Source of the DNA: Pelomicrobium sp036803785
Lineage (GTDB): Bacteria > Pseudomonadota > Gammaproteobacteria > Burkholderiales > UBA6910
Length of the DNA stretch: 5,337 bases
Assembly: GCF_036803785.1 (NCBI RefSeq)
Contig: NZ_DAIRTR010000170.1
Location: 1 to 5,337 of the forward strand
Direction of reading: 5' to 3'
A program made the translations under genes and the position numbers. Positions 1 through 5,337 of this stretch are shown one piece after another. Below the pieces are notes generated by a model, which was not told where the DNA came from, did not search any database, and saw only the letters and a program-made list of their open reading frames with translations. How positions within the stretch are numbered: position 1 is the stretch's first letter; every line of letters starts with the position of its first letter.

Positions 1-53
1 CTTCAGGAAAGCGCGATCCTTCCTCTGCCTCCCTGAACCCCTGGAGCGATAAT

Positions 54-1238
54 TTACATTTTTTCCACCGCTACAGCAGTCGCCTCGCCGCCGCCGATGC
101 ACAAGGCGGCGATGCCCCGCTTCAGGCCGTACTTCTCCAGGGCGTGGAGCAGGGTTACCAGGATGCGGGCGCCCGAGGCCCCGATAGGGTGGCCCAGGGC
201 GCAAGCACCTCCGTGCACGTTCACCTTCTCGTGGGGAAGCTTGAGCTCCTCCATGGCTGCCATGGTGACTACGGCAAAGGCCTCGTTGATCTCGTACAGA
301 TCCACGTCTCGCTCGCTCCAGCCCATCTGTTCGTGGAGCTTGCGGATCGCCCCCACCGGGGCGGTGGTGAACCAGGCCGGTTCTTGCGCATGGGTAGCGT
401 GTCCCCGGAGAAGGGCGAGGGGTCTGAGTCCCCGCTTTTGCGCCTCGGCCAGCCGCATCAGCACCAGCGCCGCGGCGCCGTCCGAGATGGAGCTGGCGTT
501 GGCGGGGGTTACCGTACCGTCCTTCTTGAACGCGGGCTTGAGGGTCGGGATCTTGTCGGGGCTTGCCTTGCGAGGTTGCTCGTCCTGGGCGACCACCCGT
601 TCTCCGTCCCGGGTTTTCACCGTCACCGGCACGATCTCCCGGGCGAAGGTGCCGTCCTGGGTGGCTGTCTGGGCGCGGGTCAGGGAGGCGAGGGCGAAGC
701 GGTCCTGGGCCTCCCGGGAGAAGCGGTAGCGGGCGGCGCATTCCTCGGCGAAGCTGCCCATCAGGCGCCCCTTGTCGTAGGCGTCCTCCAGTCCGTCGAG
801 GAGCATATGGTCCTTCAGTTCTCCATGGCCGAGGCGGTAGCCGCCCCGGGCCCGCGTCAATAGATAAGGAGCGTTGCTCATGCTCTCCATGCCGCCGGCG
901 ACCATTACCCGGTTGGTTCCCGCCCGCAGCAAGTCGTGGGCCAGCATCACTGCCTTCATGCCCGAGCCGCACATCTTGTTGATGGTGGTGCAGCCGGCGG
1001 AAAGTGCGAGCCCCGCCCCGAGGGCTGCCTGGCGCGCGGGCGCTTGACCCTGCCCGGCGCAGAGCACGTTGCCCAGGATGACTTCCTCCACCTCCTCGGG
1101 AGCGAGGCCCGAGCGCTCCACCGCTGCCCGCACGGCGGCTGCGCCCAACTCGTGGGCGGCGAGCGGACTTAAGTCCCCGAGCAGCCCGCCCAGCGGGGTG
1201 CGAGCGGCAGAGACGATGACAACGGGATCTTCTACCAT
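54..1238 (-). CDS. Thiolase family protein, acetyl-CoA C-acetyltransferase
   Basis: Catalyses the reversible condensation of two acetyl-CoA to acetoacetyl-CoA, or thiolytic cleavage of 3-ketoacyl-CoA, in the cytoplasm. All three thiolase catalytic signatures are visible: the nucleophile Cys90 in NKMCGSGMKAV, His350 in GGACALGHPIGASGAR, and the acid/base Cys380 in CIGGGEATAVAVE near the C-terminus. NEAF and GGMESMSNAPYL are also typical of the family. The length of 394 aa is the normal full length. I chose the ATG at 1238 because AAAGG lies 7 nt upstream; an in-frame TTG at 1256 would add six residues but has no clear ribosome binding site. It is the last gene visible in a leftward unit with the MerR regulator and the thioesterase remnant. 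From memory it most resembles thiolases found beside leucine/isovalerate (liu) genes in betaproteobacteria, so it may serve acetoacetyl-CoA cleavage. A PhaA role feeding PHA synthesis is equally possible; sequence alone does not separate the two. Confidence 0.95.
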   Translation of the reverse strand: MVEDPVVIVSAARTPLGGLLGDLSPLAAHELGAAAVRAAVERSGLAPEEVEEVILGNVLCAGQGQAPARQAALGAGLALSAGCTTINKMCGSGMKAVMLAHDLLRAGTNRVMVAGGMESMSNAPYLLTRARGGYRLGHGELKDHMLLDGLEDAYDKGRLMGSFAEECAARYRFSREAQDRFALASLTRAQTATQDGTFAREIVPVTVKTRDGERVVAQDEQPRKASPDKIPTLKPAFKKDGTVTPANASSISDGAAALVLMRLAEAQKRGLRPLALLRGHATHAQEPAWFTTAPVGAIRKLHEQMGWSERDVDLYEINEAFAVVTMAAMEELKLPHEKVNVHGGACALGHPIGASGARILVTLLHALEKYGLKRGIAALCIGGGEATAVAVEKM

Positions 1239-1243
1239 GGCGA

Positions 1244-1250
1244 CACCTTT
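1244..1250 (-). promoter_or_regulatory. Ribosome binding site deciding the thiolase start
   Basis: On the minus strand this reads AAAGGTG. AAAGG ends 7 nt before the ATG at 1238. It favours that ATG over the in-frame TTG at 1256, which lies upstream of this site and has no purine-rich stretch at a suitable distance. Confidence 0.6.
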
Positions 1251-1295
1251 GCTCAATCCATGGAGCGGGCGCTTGCGTGATCGCGACCGCTTTCT

Positions 1296-1773
1296 TTAAC
1301 CGTGCACCTGTGGCTTACCCCGGATCGTCACGCGGGTGCCGAGCACGATGGCGCACAGCCGCCGCGTCCCGTCCTTAACCCCTGTCACGTCGGCCTGGGA
1401 TCCCACCAGGGACCGGCCGGCCTTGATCACCCGGCCCCGGACGATCAAACCACTGGCCGTCGCCCGGCGCGAGGAGATTCACCTTGTATTCCACGGTGCA
1501 GTGAGCACCCCGGCATCGGCTGGCATCAGGATGCAGGCTGCGTAGCCGCTGGCCGAATCGCCCAGCATACCCATGAGGCTTCCGTGGAAGTCGCCGTGCT
1601 GTTGGGTGAGCTGCAGGGAAACGAGGCCAGACCTCGCAATGGACGGGTTTCACCTCGGCGAGGATGGCGCCGAGAGGGCCCACGATCCCTTGACGGGCGA
1701 AGCTCGCCCGCACCCGTTCCGCGTATGCGGGGTCGGGGGCGGTAGATGCTGTTGTCGCTTCGCGGATCGCCAA
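1296..1773 (-). pseudogene. Degraded PaaI-family hotdog thioesterase (frameshifted)
   Basis: Reading the minus strand in pieces recovers one PaaI-type acyl-CoA thioesterase (hotdog fold) spread over two frames. Piece A (about 1773-1622) gives DPAYAERVRASFARQG followed by LAEVKPVHCEV. Piece B (about 1622-1500, next frame) gives LQLTQQHGDFHG, then GDSASGYAACILMPADAG and VLT, which is the active-site helix region of the family. Piece C (about 1494-1450, back in frame A) gives VEYKVNLLAPGDGQ. Piece D (about 1448-1296, frame B) gives RGRVIKAGRSL, then DVTGVKDGTRRLCAIVLGT and a TAA stop. Compared with the family pattern as I remember it, the breaks look like about 2 missing bases near 1620, about 5 extra bases near 1497 and 1 extra base near 1448. 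The usual QQHGxFHGG motif is also changed to QQHGDFHGS. The total span fits a family member of about 155 aa. The start is uncertain; a TTG at 1773 preceded by GGAG is a candidate. It lies between the regulator and the thiolase, so it was probably part of that operon. Sequencing error is an alternative, but three separate indels including one of about 5 bases make decay more likely. Confidence 0.8.
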
Positions 1774-1796
1774 TGTCTCCGCTGCACCTCGGTGGC

Positions 1797-2225
1797 TCAG
1801 GGGCCGGATGGGACGGCTACGCCAAGACCCTCTCCTAGCCTCTCCTCCAAAATCCGGCGGCATTGCCTTTGGAACGTTTCAATCTCCGCCAGCATGGCGT
1901 CAATGTCCTGGCGCTGCTGCTGTAGCGCCGTTTTCCGCTTGTCCAGAATGACCAGGAACTGCTGGAGCTGGGCGGTTTCGTCCCGAGCGTCGTACAGGTC
2001 GAAGAGCTCTTTGATCTCGCTCAAGGAAAAGCCCAGGCGCTTGCCCCGCAGAGTGAGCTTGAGGCGCACCCGGTCCCGGTGGGAATAGATCCGGTGCCGC
2101 CCTTCCCGGGCGGGACGCAGCAGCCCCTGGTCTTCGTAAAAGCGGATGGTGCGGGTGGTCACGCCGAACTCTCGAGCCAGCTCGGTGATGGTATAGGTGG
2201 CACCTGTCATTGTGTATTGCAGCAT
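1797..2225 (-). CDS. MerR-family transcriptional regulator, LiuR-like
   Basis: DNA-binding regulator of the MerR family, expected to act as a dimer in the cytoplasm. From the ATG at 2225 it is 142 aa. Residues 12-31 form the winged helix-turn-helix (TITELAREFGVTTRTIRFYE), followed by DQGLL and the wing region GRHRIYSHRDRVRLKL. Residues 60-78 carry LRGKRLGFSLSEIKELFDLY, and about 84-127 is a Gln/Glu/Arg-rich dimerisation coiled coil. The only cysteine is Cys122, so the paired cysteines of metal-sensing MerR proteins are absent. The whole sequence resembles, from memory, LiuR-type regulators of branched-chain amino acid and acyl-CoA catabolism, which fits the thioesterase remnant and thiolase downstream. 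An ATG at 2210 (MTGATYTITEL) is an alternative start and matches the usual N-terminus better; neither start has a good ribosome binding site, although GGGG lies 2 nt before the first. The inducer is not visible; an acyl-CoA is an inference from the family and the neighbours. Confidence 0.9.
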   Translation of the reverse strand: MLQYTMTGATYTITELAREFGVTTRTIRFYEDQGLLRPAREGRHRIYSHRDRVRLKLTLRGKRLGFSLSEIKELFDLYDARDETAQLQQFLVILDKRKTALQQQRQDIDAMLAEIETFQRQCRRILEERLGEGLGVAVPSGP

Positions 2226-2253
2226 GACCCCGTAGAATAGGATTCACTATACT
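2224..2253 (+). promoter_or_regulatory. Candidate promoter of the hydrolase-phaC operon
   Basis: ATGACC (2224-2229, 4/6 match to -35), an 18-bp spacer and TATACT (2248-2253, 5/6 match to -10). It predicts a start near 2260 and a leader of about 43 nt before the ATG at 2303. Its -10 overlaps the -10 of the opposing promoter and its -35 overlaps the merR start codon at 2223-2225. Assigned by eye. Confidence 0.4.
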
Positions 2254-2274
2254 TCCATCTTACGTAAACGTAAA
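2246..2274 (-). promoter_or_regulatory. Candidate promoter of the merR-thiolase operon
   Basis: On the minus strand, TTTACG (2274-2269, 4/6 match to the -35 consensus), a 17-bp spacer and TATAGT (2251-2246, 5/6 match to -10). This predicts a start near 2239, shortly before the regulator's start codons. An upstream TTGACT (2279-2274) is a better -35 hexamer but lies 22 bp from TATAGT, too far even for the stretched promoters some MerR proteins activate. Assigned by eye; no other support. Confidence 0.45.
2260..2273. promoter_or_regulatory. Inverted-repeat operator, probable MerR/LiuR-type site
   Basis: TTACGT-AA-ACGTAA: two perfect 6-bp inverted arms around a 2-bp centre, inside an AT-rich pocket of otherwise GC-rich DNA. 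It overlaps the -35 and spacer of the leftward promoter and begins at the predicted start site of the rightward promoter. ACGT-centred palindromes of this kind are, as I recall, reported for LiuR-type MerR regulators; I could not check this. It is the only clear dyad in the divergent intergenic region, so it is the natural candidate for the neighbouring regulator's binding site. Confidence 0.65.
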
Positions 2275-2302
2275 GTCAAAAACCCGCGCACCACGAAGTA
2301 CG

Positions 2303-3421
2303 ATGCCCGCCCCCGCCGACCCAGTTTCCGTCCCCTCCAACGTTGCCTCGGAAGCGACGACGTCCCCCCTCCATTACCCGTTCGGCCCGCAGGTGCCCGA
2401 ACCCGGGGAACTCCTGGAAGTGACCGACGGCGTGGGCTGGGTGCGCATGCCGCTGCCCTTTGCCTTGGACCACATCAACCTCTGGGTGCTGCGGGACGGT
2501 GACGGGTGGACGGTGGTGGACTGTGGCTACGCGGGGGAGGCTTCCCGGGCGGCGTGGGAGCGCCTGCTGGCCGGCCCGCTGGCCGGGCGGCCGATTCGCC
2601 GAGTCATCGTGACCCACTATCACCCGGACCATGTGGGGCTCGCCCATTGGCTCACCCGGCGCTTCGGGGCCGAGCTGTGGATGACCCAAGGGGAATACCT
2701 GACCGCCCATGCCGTATGGGACGGCTGGGCCGGCTTCGGCAAGGAACCCCTGATGGACCTCTACCGGCGCCACGGCCTAGACGAGGCGCGGCTAGCGCAC
2801 TTGAGCCTCAAAGGGGAAACGTACCGGCGGGGGGTACCGCAGCTACCCACCCGCTACCGGCGCATTCTGGACGCAGAGACCATCCCCATCGACGGGCGGG
2901 TGTGGACCGTGCGGGTAGGCTATGGCCACGCGCCCGAGCACGCCGCCCTTCACTGTGAGGCCTTGGGGCTCTTGATTTCCGGTGACATGGTGCTCCCGCG
3001 CATTTCCACCAACGTGAGCGTGTGGAGCGCCGAGCCGGAAGCAGACCCCTTGGGGCTGTATTTGAGCTCCCTGGACCGTTACCGGCGCTTGCCCGAGGAT
3101 ACCCGGGTGCTGCCCTCCCACGGGCTGGTCTTCACAGGACTGCGAGCTCGCATCGATGCGCTGCGCCGGCATCACGCCGAGCGGCTGGAAATCTTGCGGG
3201 CCGCCTGCGTCCAGCCCCGCACGGCGGCGGAAGTGATGCCGGAGCTGTTCAGGCGTTCCCTCGATGCCCATCAGTTGTTCTTCGCCTTGGGGGAGACCCT
3301 CGCCCACATGAACTATCTTTGGCGCCGAGGCCGGCTCGAACGCCTGGAGGCGAATGGCGTGTACCGCTTTCGCACCCTGGCGCATCCCCGCTTCATGGAA
3401 GCGCCTGCTGGGTTGGACTAG
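2303..3421 (+). CDS. MBL-fold metallo-hydrolase with C-terminal winged helix (LACTB2-like)
   Basis: A 372-aa metallo-beta-lactamase-fold hydrolase with the full metal-binding set: HYHPDH at residues 105-110, GHAPEH with His213, GD with Asp228, and PSHG with His273. The core spans about residues 40-280. Residues 305-357 (PRTAAEVMPELFRR through GVYRF) look like the winged-helix extension found in LACTB2-like and related MBL hydrolases. There is no signal peptide or membrane segment, so it is probably cytoplasmic. The substrate cannot be read from sequence; thioester, lactone and nucleic-acid cleavage all occur in this superfamily. Its place 35 bp upstream of phaC suggests one transcript and perhaps a role on hydroxyacyl thioesters or oligomers, which is inference. 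The ATG at 2303 has only a weak GAAG upstream. The first 20 or so residues are Pro/Ala/Ser-rich and lie before the conserved start region (YPFGPQVPEPGE), so the true start is not certain, though no better one is seen. Confidence 0.92.
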   Translation: MPAPADPVSVPSNVASEATTSPLHYPFGPQVPEPGELLEVTDGVGWVRMPLPFALDHINLWVLRDGDGWTVVDCGYAGEASRAAWERLLAGPLAGRPIRRVIVTHYHPDHVGLAHWLTRRFGAELWMTQGEYLTAHAVWDGWAGFGKEPLMDLYRRHGLDEARLAHLSLKGETYRRGVPQLPTRYRRILDAETIPIDGRVWTVRVGYGHAPEHAALHCEALGLLISGDMVLPRISTNVSVWSAEPEADPLGLYLSSLDRYRRLPEDTRVLPSHGLVFTGLRARIDALRRHHAERLEILRAACVQPRTAAEVMPELFRRSLDAHQLFFALGETLAHMNYLWRRGRLERLEANGVYRFRTLAHPRFMEAPAGLD

Positions 3422-3444
3422 ACTTGTCTTTGATCAGCCGCGAC

Positions 3445-3453
3445 AGGAGAAGG
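3445..3453 (+). promoter_or_regulatory. Strong ribosome binding site of phaC
   Basis: AGGAGAAGG, with AGGAG ending 7 nt before GTG at 3457. It fixes the phaC start even though the same frame stays open for about 145 more codons upstream inside the hydrolase gene. It lies in the 35-bp gap between the two genes. Confidence 0.85.
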
Positions 3454-3456
3454 GCC

Positions 3457-5274
3457 GTGAGCAGCATAGCCCCCGAGCCGCCGAAGGCCGAAATCCCCGA
3501 TCCCGTGGAGCTCGCCCGCCACTTGAGCGAAATTGCCCAGCGCTCAAGCAAGGTGCTTTCCGATTTCATCGCCCGGCAGGCGGTGCAGGGGCAGTTCGGG
3601 CTCGCCGACGAGCTGGGCATCGCCAAGGCATTCATGGACATGGCCGCGAAGCTGATGCTGGATCCCATCAAGCTTGCCCAAGCCCAGGTGAATCTGTGGC
3701 AGGACTACATGGCCCTGTGGCAGAACAGTTTTCTAAAAATGCTGGGCCACGAGGTTCCGCCGGTGGCCGCGCCTGCTAAAGGGGACAAGCGCTTTCAGCA
3801 CGAGGCGTGGGAAGACCACTTCCTGTTCGACTACATCAAGCAGTCCTACCTGATTGCCGCTCGTCACCTGCACAACGTGGTGGGAAGCGTGGAGGGGCTG
3901 GACGAGCAGACGGCGAAGAAGATCAGTTTCTACACCCGCCAGTATATCGACGCCCTGTCGCCCAGCAACTTCGTTCTCACCAATCCGGAAGTGTTCGACG
4001 AGACGGTGAAAAGCGGCGGCCAGAACCTGCTCAAGGGGCTGTCCAACTTGCTGGAGGATCTGGAGCGGGGCAACGGGCAGTTGCGCATCAAGATGACCGA
4101 CCCGGAGGCCTTCAAGCTGGGGGTGAACATCGCCACGACACCAGGGAAGGTAATCTACCAGAACGACCTGATGCAGCTCCTGCAGTACCAGCCGGCCACG
4201 GAGACCGTGTTCAAGCGCCCGCTGCTCATCATCCCGCCCTGGATCAACAAGTACTACATCCTGGACTTGCGAGAGAAGAATTCCTTCATCAAGTGGGCGG
4301 TGGAACAGGGCCATACGGTGTTCGTCATCTCCTGGGTTAACCCGGACGCCGAGCACGCCAGAAAAACCTTCGACGACTACCTGCGGGAAGGCCCCCTGGC
4401 AGCCCTGGAAGCTATCGAGCAGGCGACCGGCGAAAAGGAGGTGAACGCCATCGGCTACTGCCTCGGCGGGACGCTGCTCGCTTGCACCCTGGCGTACCTC
4501 GCGGCCAAGCGCCAGGCCTCCCGCATCGCTAGCGCCACCTTCTTCACCACCATGATCGACTTCTCCGAGCCGGGGGAGCTCGAGGTGTTCATCGACGAGG
4601 AGCAGATCGCCGCCCTGGAGCGGCGCATGCGGGAGCGCGGCTACCTGGAGGGCCACGAGATGGCCACTACCTTCAACATGCTGCGCGCGAACGACCTGAT
4701 CTGGTCCTTCGTGGTGAACAACTACCTCCTGGGCAAAGACCCCTTCCCCTTCGATCTGCTCTACTGGAACTCGGATTCCACCCGCATGCCGGCGGCCATG
4801 CACAGCTTCTACCTGCGCAACATGTATCAGCGCAATCTGCTCAAGGAGCCGGGCGGCATCCAGCTCGCGGGTGTGCCCATCGACGTGTCCAAGGTCAAGA
4901 CCCCGGCGTTCTTCGTCTCCACGGTGGAGGACCACATCGCGCCCTGGAGGTCCACCTACGCCGGAGCGCGGCTGCTCTCCGGCCCGGTCACCTTCGTCTT
5001 GGGGGGCTCGGGCCACATCGCCGGGGTGATCAATCCCCCCGCGGCGGGCAAATACGGCTATTGGGTGAACGATCGGCTGGCGCCAGATCCGGACACCTGG
5101 TTCCAGGAGGCCCGGCACCAGGCGGGCTCCTGGTGGACCTATTGGGCGGCGTGGGTGGAGCCCTTCGGAAAGGAGCGGGTGACGGCCCGGATTCCGGGAG
5201 CAGGCAAGCTCAAGCCCATCGAAGAGGCCCCCGGCTCCTATGTTCGAGTGAGGACCGACGAGGAGAAGGAGTAG
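3457..5274 (+). CDS. phaC: Class I polyhydroxyalkanoate synthase PhaC
   Basis: Polymerises (R)-3-hydroxyacyl-CoA, typically 3-hydroxybutyryl-CoA, into polyhydroxyalkanoate on the surface of intracellular granules, releasing CoA. From the GTG at 3457 it is 605 aa, slightly longer than the 589-aa Cupriavidus enzyme. The N-terminal part (about 1-220) is the PhaC N-terminal domain, with WEDHFLFDYIKQSYL at 118-132. The alpha/beta-hydrolase domain follows, with PLLIIPPWINKYYILDL at 255-271. The lipase-like box GYCLGG contains the nucleophile Cys335. The other triad members are Asp492 in VEDHIAPW and His520 in GGSGHIAGVINPP. The conserved C-terminal region SWWTYWAAWVEPFG is complete (558-571). A single full-length subunit, with no PhaE or PhaR partner visible, supports class I over classes III and IV, and the similarity favours short-chain substrates. 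It is the second gene of the rightward unit and has its own strong ribosome binding site. No phaB, phasin or phaR lies in the window. Confidence 0.97.
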   Translation: MSSIAPEPPKAEIPDPVELARHLSEIAQRSSKVLSDFIARQAVQGQFGLADELGIAKAFMDMAAKLMLDPIKLAQAQVNLWQDYMALWQNSFLKMLGHEVPPVAAPAKGDKRFQHEAWEDHFLFDYIKQSYLIAARHLHNVVGSVEGLDEQTAKKISFYTRQYIDALSPSNFVLTNPEVFDETVKSGGQNLLKGLSNLLEDLERGNGQLRIKMTDPEAFKLGVNIATTPGKVIYQNDLMQLLQYQPATETVFKRPLLIIPPWINKYYILDLREKNSFIKWAVEQGHTVFVISWVNPDAEHARKTFDDYLREGPLAALEAIEQATGEKEVNAIGYCLGGTLLACTLAYLAAKRQASRIASATFFTTMIDFSEPGELEVFIDEEQIAALERRMRERGYLEGHEMATTFNMLRANDLIWSFVVNNYLLGKDPFPFDLLYWNSDSTRMPAAMHSFYLRNMYQRNLLKEPGGIQLAGVPIDVSKVKTPAFFVSTVEDHIAPWRSTYAGARLLSGPVTFVLGGSGHIAGVINPPAAGKYGYWVNDRLAPDPDTWFQEARHQAGSWWTYWAAWVEPFGKERVTARIPGAGKLKPIEEAPGSYVRVRTDEEKE

Positions 5275-5337
5275 GCGGAAAAAGCAACGCCCGCGCTCGC
5301 CTTGGCTCGGCTGTGCGCACGAAGTCGGGAGAAGGCG

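Noticed and set aside
1..40. AGGAA/TTCCT inverted arms near the left edge as a terminator of the thiolase operon
   Set aside because: The arms are only 5 bp with a 10-bp loop and no T-run in the direction of transcription; too weak to call.
97..1172. Several plus-strand open frames opposite the thiolase
   Set aside because: They are shadows of an intact thiolase with all catalytic motifs, and none shows a domain or ribosome binding site.
1375..1863. A 162-aa minus-strand open frame taken as an intact protein
   Set aside because: It begins inside merR in another frame and joins two thioesterase pieces with out-of-frame sequence between and after them; it is part of the pseudogene.
3022..3456. 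In-frame upstream extension of phaC to a 750-aa protein
   Set aside because: The extension lies inside the hydrolase gene in another frame, reads as Arg/Pro/Ala-rich nonsense, and the strong ribosome binding site before GTG 3457 explains the real start.
3733..5118. A 461-codon open frame on the minus strand opposite phaC
   Set aside because: It is antisense to a clearly real PHA synthase, its translation is rich in Val/Gly/His/Gln with no recognisable domain, and long antisense frames are common in GC-rich genes.
5275..5337. Possible terminator after phaC
   Set aside because: There are short GC-rich repeats (GCGC, GCTCG) but no convincing stem followed by a T-run, and no start of a further gene can be called before the window ends.

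Overview
GC-rich proteobacterial DNA, most likely from a betaproteobacterium (or a related gammaproteobacterium). This is an inference from the look of the class I PHA synthase, the LiuR-like MerR regulator and the acetyl-CoA acetyltransferase; no RNA gene or other taxonomic marker is present. The window holds two divergent transcription units that meet at a 77-bp intergenic region (2226-2302).

Left half, minus strand, read from right to left: a MerR-family regulator of the LiuR type (1797-2225), then a decayed PaaI-type hotdog thioesterase broken by at least three indels (1296-1773), then an intact thiolase (54-1238). The order and spacing (23 bp and 57 bp) suggest one operon, probably continuing past the left edge with more acyl-CoA catabolism genes.

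Right half, plus strand: a metallo-beta-lactamase-fold hydrolase with a C-terminal winged-helix region (2303-3421), followed after 35 bp by a complete class I polyhydroxyalkanoate synthase, phaC (3457-5274). The last 63 bp contain nothing I can call.

The shared intergenic region contains a 14-bp inverted repeat, TTACGT-AA-ACGTAA (2260-2273), and candidate divergent promoters whose -10 boxes overlap. The repeat sits in the -35/spacer of the leftward promoter and at the predicted start site of the rightward one, so the MerR protein could control both units. The inferred picture is a regulator of acyl-CoA breakdown that also gates carbon storage: the thiolase interconverts acetyl-CoA and acetoacetyl-CoA, and PhaC polymerises hydroxyacyl-CoA made from the same pool. 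The least understood parts are the hydrolase paired with phaC and the loss of the thioesterase. I see no mobile element, CRISPR array, tRNA or rRNA, and no clearly novel defence or mobile system.
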